Shown: piece after piece, positions 36,132 to 44,756 of the stretch
Position numbering within the stretch: the first letter of the stretch is position 1
Layout: each line of letters starts with the position of its first letter
NCBI RefSeq assembly: GCF_004683885.1
Contig: NZ_CP038440.1
Coordinates: 2,452,001 to 2,516,000, forward strand
DNA: 64,000 nucleotides
Origin: Brevundimonas sp. MF30-B
Lineage (GTDB): Bacteria; Pseudomonadota; Alphaproteobacteria; Caulobacterales; Caulobacteraceae
Reading direction: 5' to 3'
The notes under the pieces: model-generated
What the model saw: only the letters and a program-made list of their open reading frames with translations
Databases searched by the model: none
Told to the model about the DNA's origin: nothing
Position numbers and translations under genes: made by a program

Positions 36132-36857
36132 ATGGCACGAGTGGCCCTCGTCACCGGCGGAACGCGCGGCATCGGCAAGGCGATCGTCCAACGCCTCAAG
36201 GAAGACGGCATGGCGGTGGCTGCGGGCTATTCCGGCAACGTCGACGCAGCCGAGGCGACGGCCCGCGAGCTGGGCGTCATGGTGGTCAAGGGCAACGTCG
36301 GCTCGTTCGAGGACTGCGAGCGCGCGGTGCGCGAAGTCGAGGCCGAACTGGGCCCTATCGACGTGCTGATCAACAACGCCGGCATCACCCGCGACGGCTT
36401 CTTTCACAAGATGACCCACGACCAGTGGTCTGACGTCATCCGCGTGAACATGGACTCGGTCTTCAACATGACCCGCCAGGTGATCGGGGGCATGCGCGCC
36501 CGCGGCTTCGGCCGCATCGTCAACATTTCCTCGATCAACGGCCAGAAGGGTCAGATCGGCCAAACCAACTATTCGGCCGCCAAGGCCGGCATGATCGGCT
36601 TCACCAAGGCCCTGGCGCTGGAAAACGCGCGCAAGGGCGTGACCGTGAACTGCATAGCGCCCGGCTACATCGACACGGAGATGGTAGGCGCCATGGACGA
36701 GAAGGTGCTTGCCGGCATCGTGGCCCAGATCCCGGTCGGACGGCTCGGCAAAGGTGAGGAGATCGCCGACATGGTCAGCTGGCTGTCGGGCGAGCGTGCC
36801 GGATATGTCACAGGCTGCACATTGTCGTTGAACGGCGGTCAATACCTGGTCGGCTAA
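36132..36857 (+). CDS. phbB: Acetoacetyl-CoA reductase (PHB synthesis)
   Basis: Reduces acetoacetyl-CoA to (R)-3-hydroxybutyryl-CoA with NADPH, supplying polyhydroxybutyrate. It is a 241-residue SDR. Cofactor motif GGTRGIG is at 9-15, the NNAG motif at 81-84, and the catalytic triad is S134, Y147 and K151. The acyl-CoA-type C-terminus contains TGCTLSLNGGQYL. An AAAAGGA ribosome site precedes the ATG. The synthase (phaC) and thiolase (phaA) are not in the window. FabG-type function is the alternative, but SITRDGFFHKM-like residues favour PhaB. Confidence 0.92.
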   Translation: MARVALVTGGTRGIGKAIVQRLKEDGMAVAAGYSGNVDAAEATARELGVMVVKGNVGSFEDCERAVREVEAELGPIDVLINNAGITRDGFFHKMTHDQWSDVIRVNMDSVFNMTRQVIGGMRARGFGRIVNISSINGQKGQIGQTNYSAAKAGMIGFTKALALENARKGVTVNCIAPGYIDTEMVGAMDEKVLAGIVAQIPVGRLGKGEEIADMVSWLSGERAGYVTGCTLSLNGGQYLVG

Positions 36858-36906
36858 GGCTCCTCCCGCCCAAAATCCGCCGCGCGGGAGTTTCACCAAG
36901 TCGATC

Positions 36907-37689
36907 ATGATGTTCTGGGGCTTGCACAGGTCGGCGTCGACGCCGTTCTGGGCCGCGATGGCGTTCGTCGTCATCGCCGGCGGGCTGTCGCTCGCCCCTT
37001 CCCCGGCTTCTGCTCAGGTGGAATCAAACGCCCAGGCCCAGCAGAGCCGCTCGTTGCGCGACCGCTTCTTCAGCCGCAACCTGCCACCCGTTGGCCGATA
37101 CACGGCCGAGAACGGCCAGACCTTCGTCCTCGACCGCTCGGGATCGACGTCGCTGCTGCGGTTCGACCGCAGCCTCGAGACCTGGGCGCTGCGCTCCTCG
37201 ACCGCTCCACGCGGCGACGTGCTGTATCGCAACGATGCGGGACAGCTGGTCCTGCGCGTCACGCCCGACGGCGGCATGACCCTTTACGGCCCGCGCGCGC
37301 CGCAGGGCTCGCCGGTGTCCATGGTCGGTCCCGGTGAGAGCCTGGAGCCGCCGGCGCTCGGCCCTTTCCAGCTCCACAGCCTGATGCTGCGCCGATCCTC
37401 CATGCTGAACGAGGCCTTGGGACACCTGGTGCAGGTGAACCTGTCGGGCGATCGCTCTGAGGCCCTGGCGGTCGATGCGCTGATGGTGACCACCGACGCT
37501 GTGCTACGCATGGCCCGATCGGTCACGGCGCGGGGCCGGCTGTCGCGGCTCCGGGTCATCACCATCGTGGAAGGCAACCGCGCAAACGTCACCTACAGCA
37601 ATGGCGAACTGCGCGTGACGACAGACCCCTCGCGCGGCGCGGCCGGAAAGCCTTCATCCGCGCGGATCATCGAAGCCTTCGCCGAATAG
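36907..37689 (+). CDS. Secreted protein of unknown function (DUF4908-like)
   Basis: A 260-residue exported protein. A long N-terminal hydrophobic segment (AAMAFVVIAGGLSLAPSPASAQ, cleavage after SAQ near 36) precedes a beta-rich region (GRYTAENGQTFVLDRSG, LLRFDRSLETWAL, VLYRNDAGQLVLRVTPDGG). I recall the DUF4908 family in Caulobacterales and think it fits, but I cannot confirm it. There are no cysteines, catalytic motifs or membrane segments in the mature part. It ends convergently with gloB with no gap. Confidence 0.75.
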   Translation: MMFWGLHRSASTPFWAAMAFVVIAGGLSLAPSPASAQVESNAQAQQSRSLRDRFFSRNLPPVGRYTAENGQTFVLDRSGSTSLLRFDRSLETWALRSSTAPRGDVLYRNDAGQLVLRVTPDGGMTLYGPRAPQGSPVSMVGPGESLEPPALGPFQLHSLMLRRSSMLNEALGHLVQVNLSGDRSEALAVDALMVTTDAVLRMARSVTARGRLSRLRVITIVEGNRANVTYSNGELRVTTDPSRGAAGKPSSARIIEAFAE

Positions 37690-38418
37690 TCAGCCCTTGA
37701 AGGCGTCCTTGGCGGCGCGTCGGGCAGCGAACTCCTGCACATCGCGAGCCGTGAGGAAGGGGTTGAGGCGCTTCTCCACCCCGATCGTCGTCGGCACCGT
37801 CGGCTCGCCCCGGTCCCGCGCCGCGAAAATCGCCTCGGCGTGCGCTTGCATCGCCGCGCTGTCATCCAGGCTCAGGGCGAACCGGGCGTTCGACGCGGTG
37901 TATTCGTGCGCGCACCACACGGCCGTCTCGTCCGGCCAGGCCGCGAGGGACTGAAGGCTGGTCCACATCTGCTCGGGCGTACCCTCGAACAGCCGCCCGC
38001 ACCCTAGGGCGAACAGCACGTCGCCCACGAAGGCGGCCTGATCCCGCTCCGAGCGATAGACCACATGGCCCAGGGTGTGGCCGGGGGCCTCGGTTACTTC
38101 GAAGCGCGTCGCGCCCAGTTCGACCCCGTCTCCGCCCGCCACGACGCGATCCAGCGGCGCGGCGCGGCGAACCTCCTCCGGCCCCACGATCTCGCAGCCG
38201 GTCTCGGCCTTCAGCCGTTCGTTGCCGGCGGTGTGGTCGGGGTGCCAGTGGGTGTTCAGGATCATGTCCAGCCCGCCCCAGCCGCTGGCGTGCAGATCGG
38301 CCAGGATCGCGTCTGCGTCCGGCGCGTCGACCGCCGCCACAAGCCCCGTCTCGGCGTCGCGGATCAGGAATCCGTAGTTGTCCGACAGGCAGGGGAAGAG
38401 GCGCACATCCAGGGTCAT
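37690..38418 (-). CDS. gloB: Hydroxyacylglutathione hydrolase (glyoxalase II)
   Basis: Hydrolyses S-D-lactoylglutathione to D-lactate and glutathione, the second step of methylglyoxal detoxification. It is a 242-residue metallo-beta-lactamase-fold enzyme. Metal-binding motif THWHPDHTAGN is at 56-66 (H57, H59, D61, H62), with the later ligands in EAPGHTLGHV and HEYT. The C-terminal glutathione-binding segment ends with the typical basic tail. It is transcribed divergently from the methyltransferase gene, leaving ~47 bases for both promoters. Confidence 0.95.
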   Translation of the reverse strand: MTLDVRLFPCLSDNYGFLIRDAETGLVAAVDAPDADAILADLHASGWGGLDMILNTHWHPDHTAGNERLKAETGCEIVGPEEVRRAAPLDRVVAGGDGVELGATRFEVTEAPGHTLGHVVYRSERDQAAFVGDVLFALGCGRLFEGTPEQMWTSLQSLAAWPDETAVWCAHEYTASNARFALSLDDSAAMQAHAEAIFAARDRGEPTVPTTIGVEKRLNPFLTARDVQEFAARRAAKDAFKG

Positions 38419-38465
38419 TCGCGCATCCTAGCAGGCCGGGCCGCATCGGGCCTATACTGGCGGCA

Positions 38466-39209
38466 ATGCGGCGCTCCATCGACGAGTTGCGGGCCTTCTA
38501 CGGCGAGCCGGCCGGCGCGCTGGCGCGACGCATGCTCGCGCGACGCCTGGCCGAGGCCTGGGGCGAGGCGCCGAGCTGCGACGTGCTGGGCATAGGCTAC
38601 GCCACCCCGTGGCTGGACGCTTTCGTTGGCGCACGGCGCATCGTCGCCGCCATGCCCTCGGGCCAGGGGGTCGAGGCCTGGCCGGGCGTCGGGCGAAACC
38701 GCACCCTGCTGGTCGACGACCGCCGCCTGCCCTTCCCGGCCGGCTCCTTCGACCGCATCCTGCTGATCCACGCTCTCGAAGAAGCCGACGACGCTGCAGC
38801 CCTGCTGAACGAGGCCGTCCGCGCCCTGGCCCCGGCGGGGCGGATCATCCTTGCGGCGGCGGCGCGCGGCGGCTTCTGGGCGCGGTCGGAAAACACGCCC
38901 TTCGGCCACGGCCGGCCCTTCACGCGCGGGCAGTTGGAAAAGCTGGTGCGCGCCGCCGGGCTTGAGCCGACCGCCTGGTCCCAGACCCTGTACGCCCCGC
39001 CCTGGTCGCCGCTGCTGCGGTTCGCTGACACCTTCGAGCAGGTGGGACGCCGCGTCGCCCCCGGCGCCTCGGGCGTGATCCTGCTGGAAGCGACGCGTCA
39101 GGCCTACGCCCGCATTCGCCCGTCCGCCCAGGCCAAGCCCGCTCTGTCGGCGCCGGTCCTGTCGCCCGCGACCAGAGGGGCGCTGGATAGCGCGCGCGAA
39201 CGGCATTAA
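38466..39209 (+). CDS. Class I SAM-dependent methyltransferase-like protein
   Basis: A 247-residue protein. The core fold is visible as CDVLGIGYATPWLDAF (motif I variant), FDRILLIHALEEADD and a methyltransferase_11-type strand, AGRIILAAAARGGFWA. The classical GxGxG is degenerate, so the SAM site may be altered. Genes of this type commonly sit beside gloB in Caulobacterales and their substrate is unknown. The start ATG at 38466 lies ~47 bases from the gloB start on the other strand. SixA follows after 9 bases. Confidence 0.82.
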   Translation: MRRSIDELRAFYGEPAGALARRMLARRLAEAWGEAPSCDVLGIGYATPWLDAFVGARRIVAAMPSGQGVEAWPGVGRNRTLLVDDRRLPFPAGSFDRILLIHALEEADDAAALLNEAVRALAPAGRIILAAAARGGFWARSENTPFGHGRPFTRGQLEKLVRAAGLEPTAWSQTLYAPPWSPLLRFADTFEQVGRRVAPGASGVILLEATRQAYARIRPSAQAKPALSAPVLSPATRGALDSARERH

Positions 39210-39218
39210 GCGGGGCCC

Positions 39219-39725
39219 ATGCACCGACTGATCCTGATGCGTCACGCCCACGCCGAGGCCTCCGGCGGAGACGGCGGAGACCGCGCCCGCCCCCTGTCGC
39301 CTCAAGGCCTGGCCGACGCCGCCCTGATGGGCCGGGCCCTGGCCGAACGTGGCCTGAAGCCGGACCTGGCCATTATCTCCTCGGCCATGCGCACGCGCCA
39401 GAGTTGGGACGCCGCGCACGAGGCGCTGGGCGATGTCGAGGTGCGGATTGAGCCGGCCCTGTACAACGCCGAGAGCGAGACCCTGCGCCGCCATGTCGAG
39501 GCCGCAGAGGAGGAGGCCGGCTGCCTGCTGATCCTGGCGCACAATCCGGGCGTCCATCTGTTGGCGCACGACTATCTGGTTGAGGGCGCCGCCTCGCCGG
39601 CGATGATGGAGCGGCTGGCCGGATTTCCGACCGGCGCGGCGGCCATCTTCTCGGTCGACGCGGCGGGCCGGCCGACCTGCGAAGGCTTCCTGACCCCGCG
39701 AGACCTGGGCGGAGGCGCGGCGTGA
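39219..39725 (+). CDS. sixA: SixA-like phosphohistidine phosphatase
   Basis: A 168-residue phosphoglycerate-mutase-fold phosphatase. The catalytic RHxxA signature is RHAHAE, with the nucleophilic H9. The second histidine lies in LILAHNPGVH, and SSAMRTRQSW is typical of SixA. SixA removes phosphate from phosphohistidine on HPt or PTS proteins. Its presence in a genome with a ChpT relay is suggestive, but it is not adjacent. It begins 9 bases after the methyltransferase gene and overlaps the next start by four bases. Confidence 0.9.
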   Translation: MHRLILMRHAHAEASGGDGGDRARPLSPQGLADAALMGRALAERGLKPDLAIISSAMRTRQSWDAAHEALGDVEVRIEPALYNAESETLRRHVEAAEEEAGCLLILAHNPGVHLLAHDYLVEGAASPAMMERLAGFPTGAAAIFSVDAAGRPTCEGFLTPRDLGGGAA

Positions 39726-40066
39726 GCGAGACCGAGGCCTTCAAGATCATGGGCCGTGACGACTGGACGGCCTTCCAGGCCGCCGGCGCCTATTGCGGGT
39801 CCGAGGTCGATCGGGCCGACGGCTACATCCACATGTCGACCGCCGGCCAACTGGCCGAGACCGCGCGACGCCACTACGCCGACCGACGCGACCTGGTGAT
39901 CCTGACCGTGGACCTGGCGCCGCTGGGCGAAGCGATGAAGTGGGAGGCGTCGCGCGGCGGCGCCCTGTTCCCGCACCTGTTCGCCGACCTGCCCCGGACG
40001 GCGGTGACGCAGGCGCGGGCGGCCGAGGTCGTGGACGGCGAGATCGTCTGGGGCGAACCGGCGTGA
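39722..40066 (+). CDS. DUF952 family protein
   Basis: A 114-residue protein of the DUF952 family. DGYIHMSTAGQLAETARRHYADRRDLVIL is the typical core, and the end shows RAAEVVDGEIVWGE. The fold is related to small ADP-ribosyl-transferase-like domains, but no function is established. It starts with GTG in an overlap with the sixA stop and itself overlaps the pyrD start by four bases, so sixA-DUF952-pyrD are probably cotranscribed and coupled. This sort of operon is common in alphaproteobacteria. Confidence 0.88.
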   Translation: MSETEAFKIMGRDDWTAFQAAGAYCGSEVDRADGYIHMSTAGQLAETARRHYADRRDLVILTVDLAPLGEAMKWEASRGGALFPHLFADLPRTAVTQARAAEVVDGEIVWGEPA

Positions 40067-41094
40067 GCCTTCTGGACCTGGGAACCGACCTGCTGCGTCG
40101 GCTCGACCCCGAGACGGCGCACCGCGCCGCAGTACGTGGTCTGGCGCTCGTGCCCCCGGCGTCGAACACCAGGCCGGACCCAATCCTGGCCACGGGCCTG
40201 GCGGGGCTGCAACTGCCCTCGCCGGTGGGTCTGGCCGCAGGTCTGGACAAGGACGGCGAGGCCATCGGCGGCCTGTCGCGACTGGGCTTCGGCTTCGTGG
40301 AGTGCGGCTCGGTCACGCCTCGAGCTCAGGACGGCAATCCCAGGCCCCGGCTGTTCCGGCTGACCGAAGACCGGGCTGTCATCAACCGCATGGGCTTCAA
40401 CAACCGCGGGCTGGAGGCCTTCGCTGCGCGGCTGAGCCGCCGGCCGCCCGGCGTTATCGTCGGCGCCAATCTGGGGGCCAACAAGGATACGAAGGACAGG
40501 GCGGCCGACTACGTCGCCGGCCTGAAACGGCTGGCGGGACTGGCCGACTATTTCACGATCAACGTCTCCTCGCCCAACACCCCCGGCCTGCGTGCGCTGC
40601 AGGGGCGCGAGACGCTCGACGACCTGCTGGGGCGAGTGGCCGAGGCGCGGGGACCGCAGCCGGTCTTTCTGAAAATCGCGCCGGACCTGACCCCCGACGA
40701 GATCCGCCTGATCGTCGAGGCGGCCCTGGCCTGGGGCGTCGACGGCCTGATCGTGTCGAACACCACGCTGGAGAGGCCAGCCGAGCTGACCTCGCCCCAG
40801 CGCGCGGAGAGCGGCGGCCTGTCGGGCGCGCCGCTGAAACCTATCGCGCGTCGCGCCCTGGCCGCCGCCGTCGAGGCCGCGCAGGGCCGTCTGCCGCTGA
40901 TCTCGGCCGGAGGGATCGACAGCGGTGAAGAAGCGCTGGCCCGCCTTCGCATGGGCGCCTCGGCCGTGCAGTTGTACTCAGCCTTGGTCTACAGCGGACC
41001 CGGCCTGGTGCGGCGGATCAACGCGGACCTCGCCAAACGCCTGCGCTCCGAGGGTTTCTCCAGCGTGGCGGAGGCCGTCGGAGCCGGCCGTTGA
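40063..41094 (+). CDS. pyrD: Dihydroorotate dehydrogenase (quinone, class 2)
   Basis: Oxidises dihydroorotate to orotate in pyrimidine synthesis, passing electrons to quinone at the inner membrane. It has 343 residues. The N-terminal amphipathic part (LLRRLDPETAHRAAVRGL) is membrane-associated as in class 2 enzymes. Flavin and substrate motifs include NRMGFNNRG, then TINVSSPNTPGLR with the catalytic serine, and SAGGIDSG near the end. It starts with GTG in a GTGA overlap with the DUF952 stop. Confidence 0.96.
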   Translation: MSLLDLGTDLLRRLDPETAHRAAVRGLALVPPASNTRPDPILATGLAGLQLPSPVGLAAGLDKDGEAIGGLSRLGFGFVECGSVTPRAQDGNPRPRLFRLTEDRAVINRMGFNNRGLEAFAARLSRRPPGVIVGANLGANKDTKDRAADYVAGLKRLAGLADYFTINVSSPNTPGLRALQGRETLDDLLGRVAEARGPQPVFLKIAPDLTPDEIRLIVEAALAWGVDGLIVSNTTLERPAELTSPQRAESGGLSGAPLKPIARRALAAAVEAAQGRLPLISAGGIDSGEEALARLRMGASAVQLYSALVYSGPGLVRRINADLAKRLRSEGFSSVAEAVGAGR

Positions 41095-41156
41095 CGGAGC
41101 ATTAGGGCCGCTGGTGGATGGTGCGGACCTGGGCGACCCTGCCCGCTGGAACACCG

Positions 41157-43034
41157 ATGCCGAAGACCTACACCTCTCGACAGGAAGGCTGGGCCCCCGC
41201 TCTTCGCCAGCGCCGCAAGGCGCTGCTGCAAAGGCTGTGCATGGGGGCGGCCAGCGCCCTGGTCTTCAGCCCGCTGATCGGCTGGACCTATGCGGCTGTC
41301 TGGGTCGGTCTTTATTTTCTGATCCAACTCCTGGACCTGTGGATATTCCAGCCCATCACGAGCGGCCGTACGGACGAAATGGGCCCGGTGCGGTCCATCC
41401 TGGGCGGCTCGATGCTGGCCCTGAACTCCGTGTTCTTCGGTAGTCTAGCGATCCCGCTGTGGATCGCCGGCGGGCCCATGGGCGGCATATGCGCGGCTAT
41501 CCTGCTTTGCGCCGGTTCGATCTATTCGATGATCAATGCTCCAGCCTCGCCTCGAGTGCTGGTTCTGACGACGGCGCCGCATTTCGTCTATCTCGGCAGC
41601 CTGCCGGTCATGATGAAGATCTACGCGGCGCCGCCCGGCTTCGTCACCGCCGTTTCCGTCGCGGTCGCCGTCTATGCGATGTTCTGCATCTCGACCTGGC
41701 GGAAGTTGAACAAGGCTTATCTGGCCGAGGCCGAGGCTCGCCTTGACGCCGAAAGACGACGCCAGGAGGCCGAGCGCGTGCTCGCGGAGCGCAGCGCCTT
41801 CCTGGCGGCGGTGGGGCATGATCTGCGAACCCCGATCGGCGCCATTCTGACCGGTGCGAGCGAGTTGAATCACGGCGACGCGGGCGCGAGAGCCAACGCC
41901 GCGCTGATCACGGACGCTGGTCTGATGATGAAGGCTTTGCTCGACGACCTGCTTGACCACGCCAAGCTGGACGCAGGGCGCATGCGGGTCGAGGCGGCGG
42001 ATTTCGATCTGCGTCAACTGCTGGCGCAGACGGTCCGACTGTGGACAGGCGTGGCCAGGGACAAGGGTCTGCGCCTGCGGATCGAGGGCGCGAGGACTGT
42101 CCCTCGACTGGTGCGGGGCGACGCCATGCGTCTGCGTCAGGTGCTGAACAATCTCATCTCCAACGCGATGAAGTTCACAGTCGACGGCTCCATAACCCTA
42201 CGGCTGCGCGCCTGGGCCGAGGAGCCGTCTGGCACCGCCATCGTGGTCGAGATCGCCGACACGGGCCCAGGCATGACGCCTTCCCAGTTGGCGCGCCTGT
42301 TCAAACCTTTCGACCAGACCGCCGACGGCGTCAGCGCCCAGTTCGGCGGCACCGGCCTGGGGCTGGCCATCAGCCGCGACCTGGTTGAGCTGATGGGCGG
42401 CCGGCTGACGGCGCGGAGCCGCCCCGGCCGGGGTGCAAGCTTCACCGTCGCCGTGAGCCTGGCCAGCGCCGAGAGCGACGTCATCGCGGCGCCTGCACAT
42501 GACGAGCGCCGAGCCAACGTCGCAAAAGCCCTGGCCGCTCGGCCGGCGCCGCCGCCGGTCCAGTCCCTGCCCGGCGAAGACGTCGCAGCAGCGATCAACA
42601 GCCCGGCTGAGCCCGCCGACGAAGACATCGAGGACGCCGAACGTCCGTTGCGGGTGCTGGTCGTGGACGATCACGACATCAACCGGCGCGCCGTCCAGCT
42701 GATCCTGCAGCCGCTGGGCTGCGACATCGCGACGGCGGTGGACGGGCTGAAGGCGCTAGAGATTTCGGCGACGGAGCCGTTCGACGTCATCTTCATGGAC
42801 GTGCGGATGCCGGAGCTGGACGGCCGCGAGACGACGCGACGGCTGCGCGCGGGCGGCGGGATCAACGCCGCGACCCCGGTGATCGCCGTCACTGCGGACA
42901 CCGCGCCCGAGGACGTGGCCGCCTGCACGGCCGCCGGCATGAACTATTTCGTCTCCAAGCCCCTGACGCCGGCCGCCCTGATCGGCGCGCTGAATCAGGT
43001 GCTCTCTGAGGGCGCGGAAGCCGAGGCGGCCTGA
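41157..43034 (+). CDS. Hybrid sensor histidine kinase with receiver domain
   Basis: A ~625-residue inner-membrane hybrid kinase. Five or six hydrophobic helices are at about 30-180. A short coiled coil follows (LAEAEARLDAERRRQEAERVL). HisKA has FLAAVGHDLRTPIGAI (phospho-accepting His), and the HATPase domain has NLISNAMKFT, DTGPGM and GTGLGLAIS. A Pro-rich linker precedes the receiver, with VVDDHDIN, phospho-acceptor Asp in FMDVRMPELDG and KPLTP. No periplasmic sensory domain is evident. An in-frame ATG at 41118 is an alternative start. The 3' end overlaps the convergent vsr gene by 40 bases. Confidence 0.92.
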   Translation: MPKTYTSRQEGWAPALRQRRKALLQRLCMGAASALVFSPLIGWTYAAVWVGLYFLIQLLDLWIFQPITSGRTDEMGPVRSILGGSMLALNSVFFGSLAIPLWIAGGPMGGICAAILLCAGSIYSMINAPASPRVLVLTTAPHFVYLGSLPVMMKIYAAPPGFVTAVSVAVAVYAMFCISTWRKLNKAYLAEAEARLDAERRRQEAERVLAERSAFLAAVGHDLRTPIGAILTGASELNHGDAGARANAALITDAGLMMKALLDDLLDHAKLDAGRMRVEAADFDLRQLLAQTVRLWTGVARDKGLRLRIEGARTVPRLVRGDAMRLRQVLNNLISNAMKFTVDGSITLRLRAWAEEPSGTAIVVEIADTGPGMTPSQLARLFKPFDQTADGVSAQFGGTGLGLAISRDLVELMGGRLTARSRPGRGASFTVAVSLASAESDVIAAPAHDERRANVAKALAARPAPPPVQSLPGEDVAAAINSPAEPADEDIEDAERPLRVLVVDDHDINRRAVQLILQPLGCDIATAVDGLKALEISATEPFDVIFMDVRMPELDGRETTRRLRAGGGINAATPVIAVTADTAPEDVAACTAAGMNYFVSKPLTPAALIGALNQVLSEGAEAEAA

Positions 43035-43435
43035 TTCACGCCAACCGAGGCCAGCAACCTCTGCGACCCTTCCTTGAGCTCGCACTCCCAGATCACTTCG
43101 ACCCGCCAGCCGGTCTTCGCCAACGCGGCGACGGAGGCGGCGTCGCGGTGGCGGTTGCGATCGATCTTGGCGGCCCAGTAGGCGGCGTTCGCCTTGGGCT
43201 TTCTGGAACCGCGGGGGCAGTCGTGGCCGTGCCAGAAGCAGCCGTGGACGAAGACCGCCAGTCTGCGCCCCTTCATCACTAGGTCCGGCCGGCCGGGCAG
43301 GCCGCAGCCGCCCAGCCGATAACCCACGCCCGCCGCCCGCAGAAGGCGACGGACATGGAGCTCGGGCGACGTGTCCCGCCCCTTGATGCGCCGCATGACG
43401 GCGCTGCGCTTCTCGGGGCTGAAGACGTCGGTCAT
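42995..43435 (-). CDS. vsr: Very short patch repair endonuclease Vsr
   Basis: Nicks DNA beside T:G mismatches that arise from deamination of 5-methylcytosine. It has 146 residues. The family order is complete: VFSPEKRSAVMRRIKGRDTSPE, then YRLGGCGLPGRPDLVM, AVFVHGCFWHGHDC with zinc-binding Cys/His, and the tail GWRVEVIWECEL. A Dcm-type cytosine methyltransferase usually sits next to vsr, but none is in this window. Its C-terminal 13 codons overlap the convergent kinase gene. Horizontal gain with its methylase located elsewhere is possible. Confidence 0.93.
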   Translation of the reverse strand: MTDVFSPEKRSAVMRRIKGRDTSPELHVRRLLRAAGVGYRLGGCGLPGRPDLVMKGRRLAVFVHGCFWHGHDCPRGSRKPKANAAYWAAKIDRNRHRDAASVAALAKTGWRVEVIWECELKEGSQRLLASVGVNQAASASAPSEST

Positions 43436-43483
43436 TTCAAGCGCCCAGGCCGCGAGGCTCCGTGAGCCGAGCGTAGCGCCCGT

Positions 43484-43972
43484 TTAAAGCTGCCCCAGCA
43501 GGTGCTCGGCCGACGAGACCTTGAACTCGCCGCCCTGCTCGACATTCAGCTGCTCGACGACACCGTCCTTGACCAGCATCGAATAGCGCTGCGAGCGCTC
43601 GCCCATGCCGAAGCCCTTGGCGTCCAGCGTCAGACCCAGGGCGCGGGTGAAGTCGGCATTGCCGTCGGCCAGCATGACGATGTCCTTCTCGCCATCCAGC
43701 TCGTTCTCGCGGGCCCAGGCGCCCATGACGAAGGCGTCGTTGACCGAAACGCAGGCCACCGTGTCCACGCCCTTGCCGGCGAAGTCGTCCCGGTGATCCT
43801 TGAAGCCCGGCAGGTGGCGCGCCGAGCAGGTCGGGGTGAAGGCGCCCGGCACGGCGAACACCGCCACGGTCTTGCCCTTGAACAGCTCGTCGGTGGTGAT
43901 CGGCTTGGGGCCTTCGCCGGTCATCGTCGTCAGGGTGGCCGAGGGGATGCGGTCGCCGGTCTTGATCGTCAT
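43484..43972 (-). CDS. Prx5-type peroxiredoxin
   Basis: A 162-residue atypical peroxiredoxin. The catalytic motif is PGAFTPTCSARHLPGF, with peroxidatic C49, and GMGERSQRYSMLVKDG is typical of the Prx5/redoxin family. It has no fused glutaredoxin domain, so it presumably relies on glutathione or thioredoxin supplied in trans. I chose ATG 43972 (MTIKTGDRIP). The ATG at 44029 would add 19 unconserved residues. It reduces hydroperoxides in the cytoplasm and stands alone between vsr and yqgE. Confidence 0.93.
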   Translation of the reverse strand: MTIKTGDRIPSATLTTMTGEGPKPITTDELFKGKTVAVFAVPGAFTPTCSARHLPGFKDHRDDFAGKGVDTVACVSVNDAFVMGAWARENELDGEKDIVMLADGNADFTRALGLTLDAKGFGMGERSQRYSMLVKDGVVEQLNVEQGGEFKVSSAEHLLGQL

Positions 43973-44088
43973 GAGATGTCTCCGTTGCAGGTCGACAGCG
44001 GAGATAGGCCCGTCCGGTTCCGTCGCCAAGCGCCCGCGAGACGTCGCGTCGCCTTGCGGAACGGCGGCCGCGACCCGATGATAGGAGC

Positions 44089-44658
44089 ATGGTTGAATTT
44101 CAATCCCTGACGGGTCGGGTCCTGGTGGCCATGCCCGGCATCGGCGATCCCCGTTTTGAACATGCAGTCATACTGATCTGCGCCCATGGGCCGGATCACG
44201 CCATGGGCCTGCGCCTGGACCGGCCAGCGCCCGGCGTCACCCTGAAGACTGTTCTCGACAAGCTGGAGACGCCCGCGCTGGGTGATGCAGAGGCTCGACC
44301 TGTGCTCATCGGCGGGCCGGTCGAAAAGGAGCGCGGCTTCGTGCTCCACACCGACGACTGGATGAATGACGAGGCCAGCCTGCCCTTTGGCGAGGGCCTG
44401 GCCATGACGGGCACGCGCGACGCCCTGATCGCCATGACCGACGCCGTGGCCGGGCCGCGCCGTTCGGTGCTGCTGCTGGGCTACGCCGGCTGGGGCGAAG
44501 GCCAGTTGGAGGAGGAGCTGGGCGAGAATGTCTGGCTGACCGCCGACGCTGACGTCGGCCTGATCTTCGACGGCGACCACGAGGCCAAATGGAGCCGCGC
44601 CCTGGCCGGATTGGGCGTTGATGCGGCCATGCTGTCGGGCCAGGCCGGGCGGGCGTAA
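44089..44658 (+). CDS. YqgE/AlgH family protein
   Basis: A 189-residue protein. The family core is clear: LTGRVLVAMPGIGDPRFEHAVI, DHAMGLRLDRPAPGVTL, IGGPVEKERGFVLH and LLGYAGWGEGQLEEELGENVWL. The members are conserved in proteobacteria (AlgH, linked to alginate regulation in Pseudomonas), but their biochemistry is unknown. It is followed within seven bases by inverted hairpin repeats, so it may share a transcript only with the promoter side. It is divergent from the Prx5 gene. Confidence 0.92.
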   Translation: MVEFQSLTGRVLVAMPGIGDPRFEHAVILICAHGPDHAMGLRLDRPAPGVTLKTVLDKLETPALGDAEARPVLIGGPVEKERGFVLHTDDWMNDEASLPFGEGLAMTGTRDALIAMTDAVAGPRRSVLLLGYAGWGEGQLEEELGENVWLTADADVGLIFDGDHEAKWSRALAGLGVDAAMLSGQAGRA

Positions 44659-44664
44659 CTCCCA

Positions 44665-44695
44665 CCCGCTCACCCCCGCGAAGGCGGGGGTCCAG
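44665..44695 (+). repeat. Inverted hairpin repeat, copy C
   Basis: A CACCCCCGC/GCGGGGGT-type stem around a short GAAG-containing loop, flanked by CCCGCT on the left and CCAG on the right. The copy at 44722-44752 is its inverted partner. Confidence 0.8.
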
Positions 44696-44721
44696 ACAAT
44701 CCAAGTCGAGACCGGCGCCGA

Positions 44722-44752
44722 CTGGATCCCCGCCTTCGCGGGGATGAGCGGG
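44722..44752 (-). repeat. Inverted hairpin repeat, copy D (partner of copy C)
   Basis: The reverse complement matches copy C over 31 bases with only two differences, a C/G versus T/A pair at opposing stem positions. The hairpin is therefore preserved. The outer TCA...TCCAG frame is shared with copies A and B near 4.1-4.5 kb. Confidence 0.8.
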
Positions 44753-44756
44753 TTGT

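Noticed and set aside
42137-42628. Minus-strand ORF within the hybrid kinase gene
   Set aside because: Opposite to conserved HATPase motifs, and its sequence is a shadow of them.
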